The position numbers and the translations under genes were made by a program. 64,000 nucleotides of DNA from Mesostigma viride (Eukaryota; Streptophyta; Mesostigmatophyceae; Mesostigmatales; Mesostigmataceae), in assembly GCA_009746045.1 (NCBI GenBank), contig RPFO01000041.1, forward strand, positions 3,521,661 through 3,585,660, in the 5' to 3' direction. The stretch's first letter is position 1; the number at the start of each line of letters is the position of its first letter. The notes under the pieces were generated by a model. It made no database searches. It saw only the letters and a program-made list of their open reading frames with translations, and was not told where the DNA came from. Below are positions 10,518-21,935 of the stretch, piece after piece.

Positions 10518-10614
10518 ATTCATTCATTCATTCATTCATTCATTCATTCATTCATTCATTCATTCATTCATTCATTCATTCATTCATTCATTCATTCATT
10601 CAATCATTCATTCA
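10518..10614 (+). repeat. (CATT)n microsatellite
   Basis: A run of CATT/ATTC tetranucleotides of about 97 bp, with one interruption (CAATC) near the right end. The apparent His/Ser/Phe/Ile peptide frame is a by-product. Confidence 0.95.
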
Positions 10615-10867
10615 CGAGCCTTCGTTGGGAGAGTCACGGGGCACTCACTTTTGAGTAGGTACCTTTCATCCCTGTTGGATGCACAGCAAGGAGGGGGCAT
10701 GGGACCCCACCATTCTCTCGTTGTCTTGCAGGCCACAGGTTAAATTAGAATGCTCACTGGGAGAGGACTTGTAGCAACTACTGTGGGTGCCATAAAGCTT
10801 TGCCGTAGCAAAGGCATAGCTGATGCAGTAGGGCTGCCCCATGTATGGTCCATGTATGGCCCCATGT

Positions 10868-11236
10868 CTGGCGTGCCCCAGGCCGCGCGCGGCAGGGCCG
10901 CCACCCGTGGACTTATCGTGATAGACTCGGCATGGACATGTGCTACACTAGACGTGACGGGCTCACACCCGGGCAGCCTCCTGGTTTGTCTGTAATATGG
11001 AGGCAGATGGTACGCAAGGATAGATGGCAAGTAGTGATGAAGGAGACCACCCCCAAGTCTGTGGGGGCTCCGCGTGTAACCGCGTATGGCATTCATAGCG
11101 ATTCGGGCCGCGGTGCCCACAACCCTGTCACTAGGACCTAGATAGCTTACACCATCCATTCCATCCCATGTTCCCCTCCCACTGAGGACTTATGCTCACG
11201 TGACGCAGTCACGTGTCTATGAATCAATTAATTAAT
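10868..11236 (+). mobile_element. LINE B, 5'-truncated 3' end
   Basis: The sequence matches the 3' end of the fuller LINE at 57256-60896: the C-terminal reading frame (IWRQMVRKDRWQVVMKET), the 3' UTR, the hairpin CACGTGAC-GCA-GTCACGTG (arms 11197-11204 and 11208-11215) and a TTAA-type tail. The reading frame is broken near its left end. This is a typical dead-on-arrival copy made by target-primed reverse transcription. Confidence 0.85.
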
Positions 11237-11838
11237 GTATGGTCCAGTGGCCGGCACAGATAGGCTTGGAACTAATTTAGAGGCGTCGGTTTGGGAGAAT
11301 ATAAAGGCCTCTACCGGGGCCTGAGGGTTTTGGGGGGCATACCCAGGGCACCCCACAACCCCAACACGCAACAACATAACCTAGCCTAGTGGATGCAGTA
11401 CGTAGGCTGCGCCCCATCGGTCCCTAGAGGCCATAAGTAAGTAAGTAAGTAAGTAAGTAAGTACTTGCGTGTCATGCGCATGGGCATGCCACGGAGTACT
11501 AATGCTAATCTCATCAGAAAATAATTTACACGAGAGTTACAAATATCGTCTGCATCATGCCCCAACCATAATTTCAATGCACAAGGCTACACATTTCCAT
11601 CTCCATTCATATTCATCATCCTGAACGACTCGAAAACGCGAACAAGATAACAGCAGGCTCGAGCTACCATGGTCCGGATTCTCCCGATTTCTGGCCTGCG
11701 CTGGTTGTCTCTTTGATATAGTCACTAATTAATTAATTAATTAATTAGGAACATAACTCCGTGGGGAGTATATGTAGCACATAGCCCTTGAGGGGGGGCG
11801 TATGGCCTATCATACATTCTAAGCTACTTCCTATGTTA
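11237..11838. other. Gene-free stretch with L1-like remnant and AAGT/TTAA runs
   Basis: It contains a TAAG run at 11434-11462 and, at about 11465-11580, a segment like 14835-14950 (ACTTGCGTGTCATGCGCATGGG, CGTCTGCATCATGCCCCAACCAT), the 5' part of the L1-type ORF1 remnant. A second TTAA run lies near 11727-11747. No intact gene. Confidence 0.6.
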
Positions 11839-12440
11839 TGACACTTGAGCTCCCAAGAAAACCAGCATTTGATTGAAAACAATGAGTAGAGCCCCTGCCA
11901 AAGGCAGGTTTAAGTAGTCATCTCGTCTCCCTCGCATGCAGGAGCAAGAGCCCCCCAAGGGTGGGATGGGTGGGAAGAAACAATTACGGGTCACAACCCG
12001 CCGACCATGCTTATCAAGCCTACCGTCAAAATGGAAAACGGCAAAACCAGAAATATCCTAACGCTGACAATTTAATAATTCAGCCAGCCAGCTCATCTGT
12101 CACACGTCTGAGCTGTCAGGCCATGTGTACTCTTCGAATGCAACCCTGAACACACTACCCAACCAAGCAGCACACCAATCAATTGGTGAGTGCTGGTTAC
12201 ATCAGATTTTATTACAGCTTTTTGACGCAACTTCCGTCAGCATTCAACACATGGCCGGCCGTTCAAACAAACGGCGCCTGACTTACAAAAGGCAAAGCTA
12301 GTTGCCAGTAGGATTCCCCGGTAAACAACAAGCCGTCCCCATTCGTCTAACAAGCCTTTCTGCATGTACAGCCACAAGGTTGTGGCGGCCCTTTCTTTCC
12401 CGCATGCTGTTTAATAAACTATTTTCAGAGAAATCCGATT
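11839..12440 (+). mobile_element. Unclassified element, internally deleted unit (A-B)
   Basis: Block A (11839-11957) is repeated at 12441-12559 and block B (11975-12440) at 13510-13975, both nearly identical. In this unit A and B are separated by only 17 bp, while in the next unit they are separated by 950 bp. It looks like an internally deleted derivative of the neighbouring unit, lying directly head-to-tail with it. I do not recognise the family. Confidence 0.7.
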
Positions 12441-13975
12441 ATGACACTTGAGCTCCCAAGAAAACCAGCATTTGATTGAAAACAATGAGTAGAGCCCCTG
12501 CCAAAGGCAGGTTTAAGTAGTCATCTCGTCTCCCTCGCATGCAGGAGCAAGAGCCCCCCGATCCACCCCAGTCCCTGGCGCCATTACCCTCCTCCCCCGC
12601 ACTGTCGCCGCTCAGGAAACAAAACTTGATAGGATCACTGTTGCCCCAATAACAGTGAACAAAGAAAAGGAGAAGACCCCCCCCCTCTTCCGAGCAGCCT
12701 CGAGGGTAGCCGCTTCCATAAAAGACCACAAAGTGGGGCGTGTCGCAACATCTCCTTCATGGCGACTCAGCCCGCACAAGGCTATAATAACCCCCTAAGG
12801 GGCCCGACAATAAAAGGTTAGCGAATCCGCGGAGCCGCCTCAGCAAAATATTATTCCGGATAAAAACCCAGAAAATTCGCATTCCGACGCCACCAGGGTT
12901 TGAACCGCTACCTGCCGGGTGCTGAGCAGGGAGAGACGACAAGGCCAGACACTGCCACTGTCAGCCGAGACGCCTTTCCGATACTCGGTTCCTTTTGTGG
13001 GAATTTTGCAAATATATTTTCTTCCGGAACGCAAGAAATTAGCCGGCCGCGCGTCACCCTTATATCCCTCGCTGGCCCATAACAAAAAAGGGCCGCGCAC
13101 CAAGCCGAAGGCAGCGCCATGCAGCGCCCTAGGCGGTGGGCCGCTGACTGACTACCAGCGCAGTCTCATGGAATCCAAATTAATCTATTGACCTTCGCAC
13201 AGTTTCCGCATCAGCTGCGGACTTCTTAGTCGACATGATTGGCTCCGCTGCTGGAATTACCAGCAGCCGGGGCGGGGCGCCCAGCCCACTTTCTATGACC
13301 ACCGAGACGCTGCCCAGCAAGGTGCCAACCAGAACCACTTGGCACATTGGTAACGCGAAATTTCCGTTCCGTTCAAACCGCCCCTACCTGCCGTGAAGTC
13401 GCAAAGCCCGCGACTTCATAGCAGGCAAGGACGGGGTCTTTGCCTAATTTTCTTTAGCCCCGCCGCCATAGCAGCGAGGCCGCGCATACTGCTTCAGTGA
13501 GCACATTCAAAGAAACAATTACGGGTCACAACCCGCCGACCATGCTTATCAAGCCTACCGTCAAAATGGAAAACGGCAAAACCAGAAATATCCTAACGCT
13601 GACAATTTAATAATTCAGCCAGCCAGCTCATCTGTCACACGTCTGAGCTGTCAGGCCATGTGTACTCTTCGAATGCAACCCTGAACACACTACCCAACCA
13701 AGCAGCACACCAATCAATTGGTGAGTGCTGGTTACATCAGATTTTATTACAGCTTTTTGACGCAACTTCCGTCAGCATTCAACACATGGCCGGCCGTTCA
13801 AACAAACGGCGCCTGACTTACAAAAGGCAAAGCTAGTTGCCAGTAGGATTCCCCGGTAAACAACAAGCCGTCCCCATTCGTCTAACAAGCCTTTCTGCAT
13901 GTACAGCCACAAGGTTGTGGCGGCCCTTTCTTTCCCGCATGCTGTTTAATAAACTATTTTCAGAGAAATCCGATT
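12441..13975 (+). mobile_element. Unclassified element, full unit (A-C-B)
   Basis: Starts ATGACACTTGAGCTCCC and ends CAGAGAAATCCGATT, with block A at 12441-12559, a unique middle C at 12560-13509 and block B at 13510-13975. There is no convincing protein; open frames in C are under 100 codons. On the minus strand of C, about 12885-12945, GCGGTTCAAACCCTGG resembles a tRNA B box, so a tRNA-related noncoding element is possible. The right flank runs straight into a LINE B tail. Confidence 0.6.
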
Positions 13976-14026
13976 CTAAGCTGCTCACGTGACGCAGTCA
14001 CGTGTCTATAAATTAATTAATTAATT
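13976..14026 (+). mobile_element. LINE B extreme 3' tail
   Basis: Only the last about 50 bp of LINE B are present: GCTCACGTGACGCAGTCACG (hairpin arms 13986-13993 and 13997-14004), then GTCTATAAATTAATTAATT. It is an extremely truncated insertion or a recombination remnant. Confidence 0.75.
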
Positions 14027-14378
14027 AAGCTACTTCCTGCAAGGGTGGGAATGTAAACGACACTTGCTCTAGGTGCCCCAGGGCACCTGCACCCTCATGA
14101 TGTATCACGCTATGCCCAGCTAAGGGGGAGCATGGCATGTGGGGGAAGATCATCATAGCTATACAAAAGCTAGAGCGTGGCATCTCAGCAAAGAGCAGCT
14201 CTCTGCATGGGCACAGCATAACTAAATAAAACTAGGCATCATCTGGAGTGTGGCACGTCATAGGCACACTTGTACATGGCTAAATAATGCTCGTGAATCA
14301 GCTGGTATAGTGCCTGTAGGAGGCGTACATGTACATGGCCACGGTCTATCTATTCTACACTACTACTGCTGTATTCCC

Positions 14379-14864
14379 CTAAGCTGGGGCGTCTGGAGTC
14401 GCTGGGGCCGCGGGGGTCGCCTGCCAGGGCTTGTGGCCGACGTAGATGGCCGCCCCCTTCCAGTACACCGGCTGCCCCGCCTTGGTCTGCCGGAGCTGGA
14501 GGTAGGTCGGCCATAGCTCCCGTCGCCGTTGTTGCTGCGCCAGGGTCAAGTCGTCATCAAGGGTGAAGAGAGTCTTCTCGAGCCGCTTGCGGCGTCTGAG
14601 AAAAGAAATCTTGTCCGCCGGGGTCTTAAAGGTGAGAAGGAGCGGGGGCGCCCCTGCCGTACCCCGCGCGCGGGGAAGGCGGTGGGCGACCAGCTCGATC
14701 TCACCAGTAAGGCCCATGCGACCAAGGATTTCTCTCTCAAAAGCACGCGCAAGCTTCTCGGAATTCTCACCTTCCTTCATGGTGAAGTTCTTGACAATGA
14801 CGTTGAGGCTGCGCTTGGCGATATAGTCACTAAGTAAGTACTTGCGTGTCATGCGCATGGGCAT
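14379..14864 (-). pseudogene. L1-type LINE ORF1p fragment
   Basis: A reading frame of about 160 residues contains RSLNVIVKNFTMKEGEN, an RRM-like stretch (LLLTFKTPADKISFLRRRKR) and the C-terminal pattern LDDDLTLAQQQRRRELWP with KGAAIYVGHK. This order (RRM then a basic C-terminal domain with 'DDDLT..Q') is characteristic of the ORF1 nucleic-acid-binding protein of L1-type LINEs. The N-terminal part runs into an AAGT repeat (KYLL), so it is truncated. It may be the partner ORF of LINE B, but nothing links them physically here. Confidence 0.7.
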
Positions 14865-15293
14865 GCCACGGAGTACTATGCTAATCTCATTAGAAAAACA
14901 ATAACACTAAAGTTACAAAAATCGTCTGCATCATGCCCCAACCATATGTCAAGGAGACAACCAGCGCAGGCCAGAAATCCATATATAGTCACTAGAGAGG
15001 GATATAATCCTCATCTGAGCTGTCCTCTACTGTAATAAGGGCAGACGAGGCGGTAGTGTAGCGGCTATCGGTGTAAAACTGGCTTTTAGCTTCAAGCTTC
15101 AAAACTTCGCGCAGGGCGGGGGCACTGCGGGGACTGAGATTAAATAAGAGGTACCTTGAAATTAAATAAGAGGCTTGCCTCTATAAAGATATAGTTTTGA
15201 GATTGTGTTTAGAGTTTCTATTGGCGATAATTTGTAGTATTGTACGACAACATGTCATGGAAAGTAGTGAAGTCGCGGTAGTGTAGCGGAGAC
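14865..15293. other. Gene-free stretch
   Basis: No supported gene. The motif GCGGTAGTGTAGCGG occurs twice (about 15050 and 15275), the second directly before the TTG run. Part of it (ATCGGTGTAAAACTGGCTTTTAGCTTC) resembles 25660-25690. Confidence 0.5.
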
Positions 15294-15721
<428 letters not shown>

Positions 15722-16875
15722 GCTGAACGCCGCACATGGGCATCAGAGAATCTATAGTGGGGAATCTATAGTGCATTGGTGGTACTGCACGACGGTATGT
15801 TTGAATGGAGTTCCCGGTCTGGCAAGCGGATTTTGCATCTCACGTTCAGGAAAGGGCTCGGGTACACGACGCGGCGCAACGTAGAAAAATGGCTTGCAGA
15901 AAAGGAACCTAGGCGACTATTTGGCGCCGCGTCTGTAACGTGCCCGTCCGGGACGTGCGAAAGATCCTATGTTAGGGTAAGTTATTACGATAATCTGGGT
16001 TAACCGCTCACCACTCTCCGGGAGTGGGATTAACGGAGCAGCTGCGGCATTTGCACTGCTACGGCTCGCTGTGATTAATATTGCATTAATCTACACAACC
16101 TACGTTTAGGATGGAGCTACCAAATGCAGTTGGAATAATGCCCCGGGCTCGGACAGGTGACAATACACACACTTTATTCCGAACCAAGAGGACGAGACTC
16201 TCGTCCTCGGACCAATTTCAGTCACCTAGGTCTGCCACCAAGCTGGCAAGTGGCGCCGACATGGCGCCGACCTTCCAGAGAATTCCGAAACATGCAGTCC
16301 ACACAAGATCCTTGGGTCGACATCGACCGTCGCCAGGCTACAGAATCCACGCATGAGTAAAATATCTCAACCAGCTATAATACAGATATAAAGTACGCAG
16401 CGCGGCACCGGCCCCTACAAGATCTCATACATCAACCTAGGCCCAAAATAACTAGTCCGAATAACACAAACGGTCTCAATTCCATACAAAAGTCCTGACC
16501 AAGGGACAATTCCCAAATTAAGTCCCGAAATGAGTCCCAAAGTCCTATGGACTATGACAACAAGGCAAAATACATAATTTATTCCATTATATTTGCGCCC
16601 GTTCCAAGGGTCGGGCCCACAACAGCGTCGGTCGTGCATGACGTTGTTTACTCCGTTGGATCTGCATCTACGGCGTTCGTGGGTTGTTTCGAAACCCGGT
16701 CGATGAGATTTAATGGAGAAGTCGAGTATATAATTGATCCTTTTTTTACAGACCCGTGAAAATGTGTAAGTCGAAATGAATTAAACGGCTTGACATGTTG
16801 TCATCCAAACTACAAGTAAACTACAAGTTAGCGCCAATCGAAACTCGCCTCCAAAAATATATTTCAAGGTACCTC
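15722..16875. other. Gene-free stretch
   Basis: No supported gene or recognised repeat. Short open frames on the plus strand (15776-16003, 16111-16356) have no motif and no homologue elsewhere in the window. Confidence 0.5.
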
Positions 16876-16879
16876 TTAA

Positions 16880-17889
16880 CCCTTAGTACGTCGGGAAACC
16901 GAGCAAACCACCCGACCTGTCGGGTGGTTTGATAAACGGTCGAATTTCGCGCCGCGCCGTGAGCGCCGCGCCACTTGTGACGGATGCAAGTTGTTCGGTG
17001 GGTCCGGGGACACTTAGGGACGAGGGTGATGCATAGGTTTGGGGGTAATATTTGCCATAGCCTGGTAATTACAACGTGCATTGAGAAGGTATCACGTGAG
17101 TTTGGCAGGAAATTTTCACTCGCGCGCGCGCGTAACTAGATATGGCTACCAGCCTGCCGTTCTCACGGAAATTTTGCGTGTCACGGCCAGAAACGGTTCA
17201 GAATTTTGCTCAGAATGACGATGCGTGATTTTTGTAGGTCAGGCATAGCCAAACTCGTAGGATTGGGAAAATTCAGGTAGGAAAATACTGCCTTCTTGGT
17301 CGTCAGTGCCAGATGAGTAATCGCTAATCATATTTCCATTTTATCCTCATGGCCGGGCTAGTCTGCACCAGCCCAAGCATCCAGATTTGGTACGGGATGT
17401 CCGCTGATGCGTTTGCTGGGAATGCGGACGCGTTTATTGGTAATCTTTGAACGGAGCATCAACCTGGTAATCATAAAGGATGCATACATGATGCGGCTAT
17501 GGCGACCTAATAATGCCTGTAAAGCAATGGTATGTGTGAGATATGAGGGTCCCGGCCAGTGGAATCCGGGCAGGACGTGAACGAGCCAGGTACGGCAACG
17601 TGTTTGCGTGTCCTTTGCAGCGGAATACGTCTCCCATGCATTATATTTGACGAGATTTCTAGTGCACCTTTCCGCAAGCTTCCATGCCTGCTTCAACATG
17701 ATAAAAAGCGGTATTAGCCCTGAAAGTGACCACTTTATGGCATTTCTTTGGAGCATATCATTTCGTTAATGCAGGTAGGCAACATGTTTGTATTCCAGCA
17801 CCTTTGGCAATCTTGTAATAATGCATTCTTGTATTGCATGTCATAGATGGCTGTTTACGCGCGCGTAACCCACACACGTATATGAGCAC
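16880..17889 (+). mobile_element. piggyBac-like element, copy 2, left part
   Basis: Starts CCCTTAGTACGTCGGG directly after TTAA (16876-16879) and follows copy 1 (7910-9229) along its length. A hairpin near the end has arms 16904-16916 and 16919-16931 (13-bp perfect stem, 2-nt loop), with a different sequence from the hairpin at the same place in copy 1. The last 8 bases, ATGAGCAC (17882-17889), are the TSD of the LINE B insertion that splits this element. The right part is at 25242-25592. Confidence 0.8.
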
Positions 17890-18609
17890 AAATTAATTAA
17901 TTAATTCATAGACACGTGACTGCGTCACGTGAGCATAAGTCCTCAGTGGGAGGGGAACATGGGATGGAATGGATGGTGTAAGCTATCTAGGTCCTAGTTA
18001 CAGGGGTGTGGGCATCGCGGCCCGAATCGCTATGAATGCCATACGCGGTCACACGCGGAGCCCCCACAGGCTTGGGGGTGGTCTCCTTCATCACTACTTG
18101 CCATCTATCCTTGCGCACCATCTGCCTCCATATTACAGACAAACCAGGAGGCTGCCCGGGGGTGAGCCCGTCACGTCTAGTGTAGCACATGTCCATGCCG
18201 AGTCTATCACGAAAAGTCCACGGGTGGCGGCCCTGCCGCGCGCGGCCGGGGGCACGCCAGGTGAGGACATATCGCCCAGGCTGGGCGGGCTTGGTGCCAG
18301 CTAGTCTATCTGATGTATCTACCTGATCTGTGCGGGCCAGGTGCCCGGCTAGGCCCAGGCGCCTGTGCCTAATAATGTGGGAAACATAGGGCAAATCGGC
18401 GTACAAATCCTCATTACTAATGTGCAAACCAAAGGGGATGTTAAGGGCCTTGCGCAGCATCTTGGTGACGGCGCCGTCGAGTCGTTGCTCCAGCTCCTGC
18501 GTCAGTGTCCAGGTCTCGGCGCCGTAGGTCAGGATCGTCAGAATGACGACCTTGAAGAGGTCACGCTTGACGATCCGGGGTAGGGCGGGGTTGCTCCACC
18601 AGCGGTTAT
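17890..18609 (-). mobile_element. LINE B insertion, 3' part
   Basis: Minus-strand LINE B: TTAA tail at 17890-17906, hairpin arms 17913-17920 and 17924-17931, 3' UTR, then the C-terminal reading frame (TYGAETWTLTQELEQRL, IWRQMVRKDRWQVVMKET). The reading frame is about 230 codons and nearly identical to the copy at 60180-60810. The copy stops at CCACCAGCGG, where foreign DNA begins. Confidence 0.85.
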
Positions 18610-18937
18610 TGTTAGTGCCCGCTATGTTCATACCACTGTTGCCGCGGTTGGTATCGCGTGATTTCCACCGGTTGTGCGTTGACATGTGTTACTCATGCAT
18701 TTCCCCCTATATTTGGTAGCACGCGGTTTCACGTTAGTTAGGTGCAGACAGCTGCATGTAGACAAACATCTTGTTTAAGTCCGTCAATTAACTGTTCTTG
18801 ACGCATCATGGTCCAAGTCGACCGACCCGTAGGGACCAGTAGAGCAATTGTCTAGGAGAAAGAGCGTGATCGCTGCAGAAGCCGCGTGGCAGCCGTGGCT
18901 GTACCTGTAGTACGACCTGCATATATATCCTGGATGT
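18610..18937. other. Left edge of the DNA inserted into LINE B
   Basis: No gene seen. The junction with LINE B is at GCGG, present also at the right junction near 24206, so the 18610-24205 block could be one insertion with a 4-bp overlap. The sequence leads without a clear boundary into the LINE A reading frame. Confidence 0.45.
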
Positions 18938-19696
18938 GATGCGTGCGGTCCCGCGGGCTTCCTCTACCGGGCCGTCGGGCTGGCGCTACGAGCACTTGGA
19001 GGTCCTGGTGGGGCATGGGGGCGAGGACATTCTCTTTGACACCCTCATTGACCTGGCGGCTGGTCGCGTTCCTCCCGCTGCGCGCGAGTGGTTAGCGGGC
19101 GCTCGCCTCCTCGCTCTGCTCAAGGGTGTCTTGCCCCCCCCTGAGGGCAAGGTGCGCCCGATCGCCTGCGGTGAGGTGCTCCGCAAGCTCGTGGGCAAAG
19201 TGATCTGCCGCCAAAAGGCGCCCGAGCTCCGTGCCTTTTTCTGCCCGCCCCTCGCAGCGGGTGAGACCTCGGTGGCGGCCCAGCTGGGGGTGACGACTCC
19301 AGGCGGGGCGGATATCCTCATCCATTCGGTGCAGGCCTACCTCGAGGCCCACCCCACCCACGCTGTCGTCAAGGTCGACTGCCACAACGCGTTCAACAGT
19401 CTGTCCCGCGCCAGCATGTTTGCGGCCGTCATGGAGTCCTTCGAGGACTTGTACGCTTGGACAGCCGTGTGCTACGGCCAGCCCGGCCAACTGGTTCACA
19501 TCATGGAGGACGGCACTCGCGGCGGCCTGCTGTCGCGGTCGGGCACCCAGCAAGGGGACCCCCTGGGACCCCTGTACTTTGCCGCCCCCCTCCAGGGGGA
19601 CCTCCAAGCGGTCCATGCTGCCCACCCGGCGGTCGCTATTCAGGCCTACTTGGATGATATCTACCTTCTGGGCCCTGTGCCGGACACCACCGCGGC
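18938..19696 (+). pseudogene. LINE A reverse transcriptase, N-terminal part
   Basis: Continuous frame: GPSGWRYEHLEVL (start of the RT fingers), GKVRPIACGEVLRKLVGK, motif A VKVDCHNAFNSLSR, motif B GTQQGDPLGPLYFA and motif C AYLDDIYLLG. The spacing is that of a non-LTR reverse transcriptase. The 5' part of the element is missing. The frame is cut at GCGGC (19692-19696), the TSD of the palindromic array, and resumes at 21931. Confidence 0.85.
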
Positions 19697-21930
19697 AGTT
19701 ACGTTAAATAGTGCCGGAACCTTTTGCCGCCTGAGGCAAATCGGTCCGTCACACTATTTTGCCCGGAATAACCACTTCCGAGCACCCAAGTTAATTCGGC
19801 CGAATTAACTTGGGTGCTCGGAAGTGGTTATTCCGGGCAAAATAGTGTGACGGACCGATTTGCCTCAGGCGGCAAAAGGTTCCGGCACTATTTAACGTAA
19901 CTAAAACCTGGCCTCGTGGAGGGGGGACGAAGAGCCCGAGACATCCGCCTAGGCCGCTAAGCACGCACCACTAAATGCGCCGGAGCTGCCTCAGTGAGGA
20001 TTCGAACCCCTGACCTCCAAGGTGCACAGGTTTTAGTTACGTTAAATAGTGCCGGAACCTTTTGCCGCCTGAGGCAAATCGGTCCGTCACACTATTTTGC
20101 CCGGAATAACCACTTCCGAGCACCCAAGTTAATTCGGCCGAATTAACTTGGGTGCTCGGAAGTGGTTATTCCGGGCAAAATAGTGTGACGGACCGATTTG
20201 CCTCAGGCGGCAAAAGGTTCCGGCACTATTTAACGTAACTAAAACCTGTGCACCTTGGAGGTCAGGGGTTCGAATCCTCACTGAGGCAGCTCCGGCGCAT
20301 TTAGTGGTGCGTGCTCAGCGGCCTAGGCGGATGTCTCGGGCTCTTCGTCCCCCCTCCACGAGGCCAGGTTTTAGTTACGTTAAATAGTGCCGGAACCTTT
20401 TGCCGCCTGAGGCAAATCGGTCCGTCACACTATTTTGCCCGGAATAACCACTTCCGAGCACCCAAGTTAATTCGGCCGAATTAACTTGGGTGCTCGGAAG
20501 TGGTTATTCCGGGCAAAATAGTGTGACGGACCGATTTGCCTCAGGCGGCAAAAGGTTCCGGCACTATTTAACGTAACTAAAACCTGGCCTCGTGGAGGGG
20601 GGACGAAGAGCCCGAGACATCCGCCTAGGCCGCTAAGCACGCACCACTAAATGCGCCGGAGCTGCCTCAGTGAGGATTCGAACCCCTGACCTCCAAGGTG
20701 CACAGGTTTTAGTTACGTTAAATAGTGCCGGAACCTTTTGCCGCCTGAGGCAAATCGGTCCGTCACACTATTTTGCCCGGAATAACCACTTCCGAGCACC
20801 CAAGTTAATTCGGCCGAATTAACTTGGGTGCTCGGAAGTGGTTATTCCGGGCAAAATAGTGTGACGGACCGATTTGCCTCAGGCGGCAAAAGGTTCCGGC
20901 ACTATTTAACGTAACTAAAACCTGTGCACCTTGGAGGTCAGGGGTTCGAATCCTCACTGAGGCAGCTCCGGCGCATTTAGTGGTGCGTGCTCAGCGGCCT
21001 AGGCGGATGTCTCGGGCTCTTCGTCCCCCCTCCACGAGGCCAGGTTTTAGTTACGTTAAATAGTGCCGGAACCTTTTGCCGCCTGAGGCAAATCGGTCCG
21101 TCACACTATTTTGCCCGGAATAACCACTTCCGAGCACCCAAGTTAATTCGGCCGAATTAACTTGGGTGCTCGGAAGTGGTTATTCCGGGCAAAATAGTGT
21201 GACGGACCGATTTGCCTCAGGCGGCAAAAGGTTCCGGCACTATTTAACGTAACTAAAACCTGGCCTCGTGGAGGGGGGACGAAGAGCCCGAGACATCCGC
21301 CTAGGCCGCTGAGCACGCACCACTAAATGCGCCGGAGCTGCCTCAGTGAGGATTCGAACCCCTGACCTCCAAGGTGCACAGGTTTTAGTTACGTTAAATA
21401 GTGCCGGAACCTTTTGCCGCCTGAGGCAAATCGGTCCGTCACACTATTTTGCCCGGAATAACCACTTCCGAGCACCCAAGTTAATTCGGCCGAATTAACT
21501 TGGGTGCTCGGAAGTGGTTATTCCGGGCAAAATAGTGTGACGGACCGATTTGCCTCAGGCGGCAAAAGGTTCCGGCACTATTTAACGTAACTAAAACCTG
21601 TGCACCTTGGAGGTCAGGGGTTCGAATCCTCACTGAGGCAGCTCCGGCGCATTTAGTGGTGCGTGCTCAGCGGCCTAGGCGGATGTCTCGGGCTCTTCGT
21701 CCCCCCTCCACGAGGCCAGGTTTTAGTTACGTTAAATAGTGCCGGAACCTTTTGCCGCCTGAGGCAAATCGGTCCGTCACACTATTTTGCCCGGAATAAC
21801 CACTTCCGAGCACCCAAGTTAATTCGGCCGAATTAACTTGGGTGCTCGGAAGTGGTTATTCCGGGCAAAATAGTGTGACGGACCGATTTGCCTCAGGCGG
21901 CAAAAGGTTCCGGCACTATTTAACGTAACT
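19697..21930. mobile_element. 2.2-kb palindromic array (foldback/MITE-like) inserted in LINE A
   Basis: Seven palindromes, each with two perfect 103-bp arms (AGTTACGTTAAATAGTGCCG to TTAATTCGG), have centres after 19799, 20137, 20475, 20813, 21151, 21489 and 21827, a constant period of 338 bp. They alternate with six spacers of 132 bp in alternating orientation. The whole block is its own reverse complement about 20813/20814, apart from a few bases (GCTAAGC versus GCTGAGC in the spacers). It is flanked by GCGGC on both sides (19692-19696, 21931-21935), and removing it with one GCGGC restores the LINE A frame. A spacer can be read as the middle of a 338-bp MITE with long inverted repeats. No protein is encoded. 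Confidence 0.9.
20200..20288 (+). other. tRNA-like segment in the palindromic array (one of six)
   Basis: GCCTCAG (20200-20206) in the palindrome arm is complementary over 7 bp to CTGAGGC (20281-20287) in the spacer, like a tRNA acceptor stem. Between them lie GGCAAAAGG, loosely like an A box, and GGTTCGAATCC (20268-20278), an exact B-box/T-loop consensus with a 4-of-5-bp T stem. Total length is 89 nt. Plus copies also lie at 20876-20964 and 21552-21640; minus copies at 19987-20075, 20663-20751 and 21339-21427. I cannot build a convincing D or anticodon arm, so a functional tRNA is unlikely; a Pol III promoter relic is possible. Confidence 0.4.
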
Positions 21931-21935
21931 GCGGC

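Noticed and set aside
12885-12945. tRNA gene on the minus strand (GGTTCAAACC)
   Set aside because: B-box-like motif only; the T stem does not pair well and no acceptor stem closes the segment.
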